In this document: positions 55,635 to 64,000 of the stretch, piece after piece
Layout: each line of letters starts with the position of its first letter
Numbering within the stretch: the first letter of the stretch is position 1
Assembly: GCA_001972305.1 (NCBI GenBank)
Contig: BDDD01001785.1
Coordinates: 186,001 to 250,000, forward strand
Direction: 5' to 3'
Length of the DNA: 64,000 bases
From: Cephalotus follicularis
Taxonomy: Eukaryota > Streptophyta > Magnoliopsida > Oxalidales > Cephalotaceae
The notes under the pieces: model-generated
What the model was told of the DNA's origin: nothing
Seen by the model: the letters and a program-made list of their open reading frames with translations, nothing else
Databases searched by the model: none
Translations under genes and position numbers: made by a program

Positions 55635-56933
55635 TTACTTTGAACTGCGCCAGCTCACAGCTCCACCATTCAGTACAAAAACATACCCAGAGAAAGATTT
55701 GTGATCATCCGGATCACTATGAAAATCAGAGTCTGTAAAGCCTTCCAATTTCAGCTCACTATCTTTTCCATAGATCAAGAACATATCCTGAGTCCTCCTA
55801 AGGTACTTCAGGATTCCCTTGACCACTTCCCAGTGCTTCTCACCGGGATCAGATTGAAAATGACTTGCCATACCCAGGGCAATTGCGACATCAGGCCTAG
55901 TACATAAAATGGCATACATGATCGACCCTACTGTCGAAGCATAAGGTATCCTACTCATGCGTGCTCTCTCTTCAGATGTCTGAGGTGACATCTTTCGAGA
56001 AAGATGAATTCCTTCGCCTATTGGCAATAGGCCTCTCTTGGAATTCTCCATGCTAAACCTCTTCAGCACCTTGCTGATGTACTGGATTTGGGAAAGCCCA
56101 AGCAACCTATTGGATCTATCCCTGAAGATCCCAATACCCAGTATATAGGTGGCTTCTCCCAAATATTTCATGGAAAATTTCTTAGTTAGCCACATCTTTG
56201 CAGACTGTAACATCCCTACATCATTCCCAATGAGTAGGATGTCATCTACATATAGCACTAAGAAAGTGATACTAGGCCCCTCTTGCTTTCTATAAACACA
56301 TGGCTCATCTACATTTTTAACGAAGTCAAAAGCTTTGACTGCTTCATCAAAACGTAGATTCCAGCTATGAGATGCTTACTTTAGTCCATAAATGGACCGT
56401 TCGAGCTTGCACACCATGTGCGGGTGCTTGGAAGATGTAAACCCCTCGGGTTGGGACATATAAATATCCTTTTCAAGATGCCCATTTAAGAATGTCGTCT
56501 TGACATCCATTTGCCCAATCTCATAATCATAATGAGCGGCAATAGCAAGCAAGATCCTAATGGATTTAAGCATAGCGACAGGTGAGAAAGTTTCAGTATA
56601 GTCGACTTCATGTCGTTGCCTATACCATTTCGCCACTAATCGAGCTTTACAAGTATTGATTTTTCCATCTGCATTCATCTTCTTCTTGAAGATCCATTTG
56701 CAGCCAATAGGCACTATGCGTTCGGGTGCTTCAACCAAATTCCATACTTGGTTGGAGTACATGGAATCCATTTCGGATATCATGGCTCCTAGCCATGCTT
56801 CAGATTCAGTGCCTTGCACTGCCTCAAGATAGCTGGCAGGCTTGTCATCTTCAATGACGTTTATCTCATCAGTACCATCAATGAGGAAACCATACCTCTC
56901 AGGTGCTAATGGGATTCTGCTTGATCTCCTCAC
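55635..56933 (-). pseudogene. pol: Element G reverse transcriptase and RNase H start
   Basis: It starts RRSSRIPLAPERYGFLIDGT. RT blocks: WLGAMISEMDSMYSNQVWNL, GCKWIFKKKMNADGKI, ARLVAKWYRQRHEVDYTETF, IGQMDVKTTFLNGHLEKDIY. An in-frame TAA (56376-56378) replaces the Gln of GLKQAS. It resumes WNLRFDEAVKAFDF, then catalytic YVDDILLIG (about 56230-56255), KYLGEATYILGIGIFRDRS, TRPDVAIALGMASHF and an RNase H start GFTDSDF. One stop otherwise separates it from activity. Confidence 0.93.
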
Positions 56934-57200
56934 AGGAGCTCTGCCTAACTGACAACCATTCTCAACCTGAGATCCAATCTAAACTGTGTTTGTTGAAGGT
57001 CTAACTTCCAACTCCTCCATCTCCTGTGTGGTTTCTACCTGTGGCAACTCCTTCAATTCCACCTTACTGCCATTGTTTCCTTCAAGAAGGTATTCCTTCT
57101 ATAGGAACACAGCATTTCGTGAAACAAATATCTTATGCACCTTGGACATATTTCTAAAATATGTCAATGGATTGGCAAGGACATTATTAGTAGTGACTTG
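56934..57200 (-). pseudogene. pol: Element G integrase C-terminus
   Basis: On the minus strand: VLANPLTYFRNMSKVHKIFV, SRNAVFL, then a stop and KEYLLEGNNGSKVELKELP. VFVSRNAVFLE is the hallmark of the copia integrase end. A second stop follows near 56980 (TV*IGSQ) before PVRRSSR. The zinc site and catalytic core are missing. Confidence 0.8.
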
Positions 57201-58189
57201 AGCCCAAAGTCACTACTAGGTCTTCCTAGGTGTTAAGATATAAAATTTATCTATTACAAGAAATGCCATGCATACATGGCCTTCAAAAGTCTAGTACTCC
57301 ATTTCTCCTTTCCTCCATCACTCCTTGCAAGGTTTTCATTTACAAAAGAACTTTACATTTTCAAAAGAAAAATTACATTTAAAATTACAAGGAAAAATTA
57401 CAAAAGAAAGGAAAAAAATGGTGCACGCAGGCACCTTGTTACAGACTTTTAAAATAATAAATAAATAACATCCATCCATACATAGAAAACCATAAACTAG
57501 GTCAATGCCCTTTTTCGGGCCATCCATTATGCATAAGACTTATATTATATCCAATATAATAAAAACACAAAATAACAAATGCCATAAATGATAACTAATT
57601 ATAAAATTTAATTTAATGATTGTTAATAATGGTTAAACTCCCACTAAATCAAGCAATGATTTTGATTTTCTAAGTGCCACAATGTATAAAATCCAATTTT
57701 ATTAAAAAAGGATATATTTTTTTTAAAAACTTTGTCTAAAGCGTCGACGCTTCCCAGAAGGCATCGACGCTTACCTCTAAGGCGTGGAAAAATACAAAAA
57801 ACGAATAAGCGTCGACACAATGACAAGGCATTGACACATTTAATGAAAACATTTGAACAAGCGTCGATGCTTAACTAGAGCGTCACCGCTTTAACCCCCT
57901 GGGCAGTTTCTGCAATTCGACAATTGATGAAATAGTAGTTTGAACATTAGGCATTTTGCAATTCCAGTCATTTCCAGACAAATTACAGCCTTATTCTACA
58001 CCATGTAGGTTTCTAAAACATGTTCAAATTCCACTTTAACATAATCTCCAAGATTAATTAACTGTAAAATCCAATTTCATATAAAATCATTAAGGCACTT
58101 TGAAAATTAGTTTAACCAAAAACAACACATCCTCTAATTAAACCTTAAAAATAGTACATCATTTATAGCACAAATTCAATTAAAGATGA
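57201..58189 (-). other. Element G 5' interior, non-coding
   Basis: No gag or protease frame is found. It is AT-rich and carries three TCGA palindrome pairs (57745/57765, 57813/57832, 57865/57884; spacing 20, 19, 19). Palindrome pairs therefore occur outside LTRs too, unless this is captured LTR sequence. Confidence 0.6.
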
Positions 58190-58190
58190 T

Positions 58191-58210
58191 GTGGGACTCT
58201 CTGATACCAC
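58191..58210 (-). other. Element G primer binding site
   Basis: gtgggactctctgataccac reads GTGGTATCAGAGAGTCCCAC on the minus strand, the tRNA-iMet site next to the LTR end at 58211. Confidence 0.92.
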
Positions 58211-58782
58211 TGTTGAAATGGAATTAACCGATTCCTATGCCATAAATGGACTAAGGTACGTAGGGTGTAGAACAAAACTTAAACATACAAACATGGCAGC
58301 ATAAGAACACCCAACAAAAGAAAAACAGTCCATTATGGCATGACAACAAGCCACATGGATCACCACATCAACACTTTGATTGAAAAGATGTCACCATTGC
58401 ATTCAATGGTGACATGCTAACAAAGCAATAAGAGAGGAAGGCAAAGGGATATACCAAAGGGTGTTGGCTCCTCCTTTCTTTGTCGGTTCAAGCTTGATAA
58501 GACTCCCTCAAAATGCTTCCAAAGTCCCTGGTCCAGGAACTGCTCCCAACAGCAAGAACACAATAAAACCAGGCTGTGTTCTTCACTCTCTCTTCTTCAC
58601 AATGCTAACAAAGGGTGCATTGGTGTTGACAAGGGTTGTTAATGTCAATCCACCCTAGATAAGCTACAAATCTTGGTGTAGAATCACAGAAGGAATGCTC
58701 AGAAAACCAGAGAACTAATTTTGTTTTTGCCCAACAAAGTTTTTCTCAAAATTACTCTCTTGGAATGCCTTATAATAGCCCC

Positions 58783-58829
<47 letters not shown>

Positions 58830-59107
58830 ATGCTCAACCTCACCTCCACTACTTTATCATGTTCCTCCCTCTAAGGGATCATGGAACCATGATTTGATAA
58901 CATGATTTCCATCATGCTAAGTGGGGAGAAAACCACTGGTAGTGGGAGGTAGTGGGAGAAAGAAAACATGTGCACGATTTTGTCCACCCAGGGAATCCAC
59001 GTCGCGCACTAAGCGTGATGCCTTCCAATAAGCGTCGACGCTTATATGTAATAACACTATATGTTTCACGTGTTAAGCGTTGACGCTTTCCTAGAAGGCG
59101 TCGACGC
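58211..59107 (-). repeat. Element G 5' LTR, downstream part
   Basis: It matches 53020-53890. The CT microsatellite is longer here (58786-58829, about 44 bp, against about 25). It ends within a palindrome (ggcgtcgacgc, 59097-59107) where E2 is inserted. Confidence 0.92.
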
Positions 59108-60391
59108 TATCACACCCCGCTTTCCGTTAGAGACAACATATGTGATGATATCAGTTATAAATAAAAATCCAGCATTCAACATCAATATTCAACATAAGTG
59201 GAAGCATTTCATTGCCGGATTATAAAATTATCCGCACGCAGCCCATACTACGTGCTTGTACATAGTACATAACAATCATCCTTTTACATGTAGGAAAAGT
59301 AAAACGGCAACAACGGAGTGTGAAAGTTCATTTCAATACAAAACATAATGAATAACAACCTTAACAAAATAGAAGCTCTCCAATAAAGCTTCAGCAGCAG
59401 TTCCCCGAATGCCTTCACTTAATTTGAAATTGTAGGGGGTTAGCCGTTGTCCTCACTTGGTTAAGTATGAAAAAAAAACATGATAAAGAATATATAAATG
59501 TAACATGCATGTCAGTTATCTGCAATAACATATATATAAGTATTCCAATATATATACGCAACCATTCTAAGTGGCCATAGACAATACAATTCAGGAATAT
59601 CGCACAAGGGTAAAATCAATCAATACAATGGTTTGGGAGTCACATGTCGCTAACTCCTAGCACCAACTGTGCACCACCTAACTATCACCCTACACTCCGA
59701 AGGTGATAGATCATGTCAATTCTGTCAGCATTAGCGGGCAGGTAACAATCAGGATCTGCATTGCAGATAAGTGTTGTGGAAGCTCTAGCCAACTCCTGGC
59801 ACATAGGGCCACCCCGTAGCCAGTGATGTCTTCTATCACTCCACTAACGGCAATAACATAGACAAACAATTCAATCAATTCAATAGCAATATTACATATA
59901 TCAATAGTATGCAATATAAAAGTTCTTTTCTTGAGAAACAATTTTACAGTTCAGTGACCATACCTCTCGTTGGAGGAAATGGTATTCAGTACAGTAGTTG
60001 TGCCTCTCATGCAAGGAAAATTAGTAATCATTTTGACAATACGTTTTCCTTTTGGAAACAATAAGGAAAACTCGTATTTGTGCTTATAGCACTAGTTGGT
60101 TCAATCATTAATTTGAGGGTAACAATAGTATTTGTGAACACTTAATAGCTATACAGTATGTATAACAACATCATTAAACAATAGCGGAACAATCACAATT
60201 CGAGGGTTCAACAAGATGTTAGCATACCCTAGTCCTTCTTGCACAACTCTCACAAGGAGCGCATAAGTTGTTTACTTTCTGTAATGTAACTACATAAGGC
60301 CAGGATTGACTGTTACAATCATCCCAAATGGAGGCCAGGGTAATTGTACACAATTATAAGCCTAACAACAGCTATTTTTTGTATTTTTTTC

Positions 60392-60512
60392 TCTAACAGT
60401 CGGGTGTTCATAAGAATAGCCAGCTGTTTTAATTAGGTAGTTGACTGTTTGTCCTTAACAGTCGACTGGTAACATTGAGTAGTCGACTGTTGGGATTAAA
60501 CAGTCGACTGTT
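60392..60512. repeat. CAGTCGACTG palindrome array 1 in E2
   Basis: Six units have centres at 60401, 60421, 60442, 60463, 60484 and 60505, spacing 20, 21, 21, 21 and 21 bp. The last three are full cagtcgactg or tagtcgactg. This is the cleanest 21-bp phasing in the window. Confidence 0.87.
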
Positions 60513-61411
60513 CTTGTCCAGAATCACCAAGTAGCAGTTTAACATAACAGGGCATGCATGCTCGCAATCAAATTTCAATCAATCCATAACATGCAATCAT
60601 ACAGAAAACATCCAGGCATGATATACATATTATATATCTTCTAAAGCATATCAAAACCCCTACCTCAATTTGCTATCCCGGAATCAAATTGAATTGATTC
60701 CTCTCTTTGAGTTCCAAGTCCACTCAACACCAACAACTTTCCAATTTCAACAGATTAATTTATATAATTGCATGTTTGCATGCATATACATTAAAACCAG
60801 TAAGTTAACTAGTTATCTAATCATGATAACAACTATAATTCCAACAGTAGCTTTGTGAAATCTCTTTACTCTAGTTCCACATTTAACAAACTTTCATTCC
60901 CATTCTAATTCTAGAATCATAGTTCCAAAGTTTTGATTAACAGTGGTTACATATAGCTAACATCAGTGTTTGATTCACTAACAACTTAATATCAGTAACA
61001 ACTCGGAATGGTGACTTACCAGGATGATTTAAGCTTCACTCTCCCTTTGCAACTTTCCAATTTCAGCATACCTCCATCAATTCCCAGCAACTGTCCAGAT
61101 AGTTTCTGTATTCCTCAGTGTTTTCTAACACTCGAATAACTCATGTATCAGCTGATATAAGGCTCAATTTCGTGCCTTTAATTCATCTGTTAGTCAACTT
61201 TCTCTCTCTCTCATGCATGTCTTCATTTTCCTTGTTTCTATCTCACAGATCCTGCTGTGTTGCAGGTGTGCAGGCCTGCAAGAGGAATAGAGGACATGCA
61301 AGGCATCACCCTTGCATGTTGGTACAGCTGGTGGCACGTGCACAAAACCTATCCTTGCATGCTGCGCCTTAGATCTATCTCACGTCATGCACAGACACTT
61401 GTCCTGTGCCT

Positions 61412-61542
61412 TACTAGTCGACTGTGTTTACTTGGCAGTCGACTGTCACCTCCACGAATCAACCAGTCGACTGTTCCCCTGTGACAGTCGGCTGTTCCCC
61501 CATAAACAAGGCAGTCGACTGTTACCCTGTGATAGTCTGCTG
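61412..61542. repeat. CAGTCGACTG palindrome array 2 in E2
   Basis: Centres are at 61419/61440, 61468/61489 and 61516/61537. Each pair is spaced 21 bp; pairs are 27-28 bp apart. E1 has a shorter version (6640-6700). Confidence 0.87.
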
Positions 61543-61694
61543 TAGATGGCTGGTTTTTTTGGTTAATTCAGCTTATTCCCGCACTTAAAACCATAATCAC
61601 AATTCCTATAACAAAAGGACATTAAAATTCAAGTAAGTGCATATTTTATGCATCAAGAGTACAATATACACGAATTGAAATAGCAGTTGTTACA

Positions 61695-63057
61695 ACTTTG
61701 TCTAATGTTACGCATCGACGCTTTCCCAGAAGGCGTCGACGCTTAGACAGGCTGATTAGGCAAATAGAGTCTAACTCTTAAATGAGTTTAACTCATTTTA
61801 TCCCTTCTAATATTGATTAAGTGAGATGAAGTAAATGTGTTTCCACAAAATGCAAGATCCACCTAACCGATATTTGATTTTATAAATTTTCAACAATACT
61901 TAATATGTCCAACATATTTATGTACCAATCATTATCGAGCAGGGACCGTATAAAATATTGGTTAAAATCAAAGGTGTTCATAAATTACCAAAATACCCCT
62001 AGGGTCAGGTTTAGCCATTCTAAATGGTCCCAGACCAAATTAAATGCTCTTGGAATAATATCTAACATTATCCATATGGAAAAATTAATGTAATTAATTT
62101 TCCCATAATTTATTACATACCTTTTTAACCCTAGATTTTTCAAGTCGTTGGTTCACGTGTACTATAATCCTTTGTCATGTTTGGCCCCGATGGAGGTCTA
62201 GGGTAAGGATATGTATCAACCCTAAATAATACCTCAATGGCTAAAATATCTGATCATTACTAGGACCTTTGGTAAACTCTCCAGAAATCTAATTTTCAGT
62301 CTACCTCAACCTTGGCCAAGGATTTCATAAGTCCAAAGTGTAATCAGATCATAATAGAGCCGATCACCTTCGCTCAAGTGTAACAATCCCATATTATGCA
62401 CTTACTTATATTCGTATAGATTCGATCATAGTGAAAGACCACCCTATTGCCAGCCCTGCGCAAGGACTGGGTAAGGTGGAGATCATAGCATAGCCGTCTC
62501 CATACAATATAGAGGAGTCGCTTAGGTCTAAGGATCATACAAGTTTGAGAACTCGCTAAGTGATCATCACTTATACAGAACCGCAACAAGTAGGAGTCAC
62601 TATTGACACGAGAATAGTGACTATCCAAATAGTGTCTCCTACGCGGGTCCAGTTCAGTGTACACGCACCCAGCGCGTACCCCGTATTTGCCCTAGTGTCC
62701 AACACAGATGGTAGTGAGAGAATCCATCCTCCAATTCCATGAGCAGGCAACACACGAGCATGTCTATCCGGTTCACTAATGCCTACAAAGTGAACCTATG
62801 ACTTGGAACTAATTTGACATAAGAAATAAGGTAACCAATTTCACAGCCTCCTTGCTAGGCATCCAACCTTATGTCAGGCCATAACAAGTGTAAGCAAGTG
62901 AATAATAAACTACTTCAATTAAGTGATAAAATACAAGTGATATAGCCGTAACAAATTAGCACGCATCATATATATAAGGAATAAGATTTTTTCATACAAG
63001 AATAGATAAATAAAACGACAGTCCATCCAATGGCTTGTCGGGTCACTACATCTAACA
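61695..63057 (-). repeat. Element G 5' LTR, upstream part
   Basis: It matches 53890-55248. It includes the rest of the palindrome array (61713, 61734) and the copia block near 62600-62830. It ends ctacatctaaca at 63057, followed by cacat. Confidence 0.92.
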
Positions 63058-63170
63058 CACATATCCCGTGCAAGTGAAGTTTCCCATCTGAGACAGTAGT
63101 GTATAGACTCTACGAGTCTAGCGGGTTCTTGATGGACTTGTCTGATCTGAAATAAGCAGTCTTGCAATAT
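63058..63170 (+). repeat. Copia LTR fragment, right half (continues 53019)
   Basis: It starts with the second cacat. Joined to 52641-53019 it makes a continuous LTR-like block. It runs to the G-rich tract at 63175 where K begins. No coding content. Confidence 0.6.
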
Positions 63171-64000
63171 ACAAGAGGGGGGGTGAATTGAATATTGATG
63201 TAAATATCAGAAAATTAGAAACTTTAAAAGTAAAGAGTGAAAGGAAAGAAAAACTTCTCAGATTTAGAGTGGTTCGGCTAACTCTTGCCTACGTCCACTT
63301 TTCCCAAGGGGGCTCCGTGAGTTTCCACTATCTCGAATTGATTACGGTAGCAATTCGTTACACCTTACAACTTCGTGATTGAACTCAATCACAAGACCTT
63401 GACCTCAAGACCTTAGAGGATTCTCCTCTTTTACAAGTTTTTGTGAATGTGTTTACAAGATAACCTCTCAATAGGTTTGATTTGGCTTATACAGAACACA
63501 ATATGAATCTCAAAGAAAGACTCAAAGGATAGAGCTTTGAAGCTTTTGACAACACTATAGGGCACATAAGCTTTTTGACACTAGAATGCTTGAATTGATC
63601 TCTCTCTTGTTGTTGTGTTGTTCTTGTATGATTCTCTGTATTCCTGAAGGTTTGAATCTTCCTTTATATAGACAAAAAGTCTTTGTAGCCGTTGCATAAA
63701 CCTTGGGAATTTAAGATATCAAAATGTGTTGATGCAACTCTGTTTTTTTTTGTATCTGCTAAGATAAAGACGCCGATGTCTTTTAAAAGGCGTCGATGTC
63801 TTTGACTGTTACTAGCCATTGCAGGTCGGTTACTAGCCGTTGTTTAATTCCCGGGTCAAACAATTTGAAAAGACGTCGATGTCTTTTATAGGCGTCGATG
63901 TCTTTTCTGGGAATGTGTCCAGGTATTTGAAGTTATGAGCATCACATCGACTTCTTCTTCAAGGGTCGATGTCTTTTCTGGCTTTGGCAGATGGGTCTAG
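63171..64000 (-). repeat. K: Sirevirus-type LTR, runs off the window
   Basis: On the minus strand: palindromes (63765-63975), a TATA sequence tatataaagg (63660-63670), the leader caagcattctagtgtc, the phrase cttgggaaaagtggacgtag, then ttcaattcacccccc (63175-63190), a hallmark near the end of Sirevirus LTRs. Pieces of the same family make up the mosaic at 12975-14136. Palindrome pairs: 63774/63794, 63877/63896, 63948/63967 (spacing 20, 19, 19). Confidence 0.75.

Larger units (their letters stand above)
59108..61694 (-). mobile_element. Solo LTR E2 (gypsy-type)
   Basis: 2.59 kb, reading TGTAACAACTGC...GGGTGTGATA on the minus strand; related to E1. It interrupts G's 5' LTR: sequence before 59108 and after 61694 rejoins to match 53880-53900. 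No clean target duplication is visible (gct before, actttg after). No interior, PBS or PPT is present. Confidence 0.85.
53020..63057 (-). mobile_element. Element G: Ty1/copia retrotransposon, internally deleted
   Basis: The minus-strand element starts TGTTAGATGTAG (63057). cacat flanks it on both sides (53015-53019, 63058-63062). The LTRs are 53020-55248 and 58211-63057, the latter split by E2; net length is about 2.23-2.26 kb each. The 2.96 kb interior keeps the integrase C-terminus, RT and RNase H but has no gag, protease or integrase core. Confidence 0.92.

Noticed and set aside
1..64000. tRNA, rRNA or other structural RNA genes
   Set aside because: I saw no tRNA cloverleaf boxes, 5S or rRNA signature; TGGTATCAGAG hits are primer sites next to LTRs.

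Overview
The window is plant nuclear DNA from a transposon-dense, probably heterochromatic stretch. I recognise no host protein-coding gene, rRNA, tRNA or CRISPR array. The plant call rests on Ty3/gypsy chromoviruses with a Tekay-like C-terminal chromodomain, Ty1/copia elements including Sirevirus-type gag/pol pieces, initiator-tRNA-Met primer binding sites (TGGTATCAGAG), and long LTRs. Species cannot be named from the sequence. Element letters A-K are mine.

Layout of the left two thirds: element A (plus, LARD-like: about 2.7 kb LTRs, 1.1 kb degenerate interior) fills 1-4316 and 39783-40240. Its 3' LTR was split by element B (minus, 4317-39777, 5-bp duplication aaatc). B is also LARD-like (3.5 kb LTRs, 1.76 kb interior at 34523-36283). 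B's own 3' LTR was later hit three times: by solo LTR E1 (4578-6870, duplication cacac), by nearly full-length chromovirus C (plus, 7198-19830, duplication tacag), and by chromovirus D (minus, 20118-31992, duplication gtatg). D is a recombinant LTR-interior-LTR-interior-LTR array. C's reverse transcriptase is interrupted by a 2.2 kb patchwork of Sirevirus fragments in both orientations (11943-14136).

Layout of the right third: a copia-like LTR J (40241-42709), a minus-strand copia gag/protease relic (42710-43346), then a plus-strand relative of D, element F, with pol 3' half, full LTR, PBS, partial gag and a truncated LTR (43347-49168). Next come a copia LTR, PBS, leader and gag stub, H (49169-52640), and a copia LTR fragment (52600-53019, continued at 63058). 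That fragment was split by copia element G (minus, 53020-63057, duplication cacat). G lacks gag, protease and most of integrase, and its 5' LTR contains solo LTR E2 (59108-61694). A Sirevirus-type LTR K (minus) runs off the right edge.

All protein-coding pieces are gag-pol parts: gag (capsid, CCHC knuckles), aspartic protease, reverse transcriptase, RNase H, integrase and chromodomain. Nearly every one carries stops, frameshifts or deletions, so no complete autonomous element is present.

The most unusual signal lies in the LTRs. At least seven element families, both gypsy and copia, carry short palindromes with a shared TCGA centre but family-specific arms (CAGTCGACTG; GCGTCGACGC; AAAGACRTCGAYGYCTTT and others). 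They occur in pairs or short arrays with centre-to-centre spacing of about 19-23 bp, very often exactly 20 or 21. No standard LTR feature explains this.
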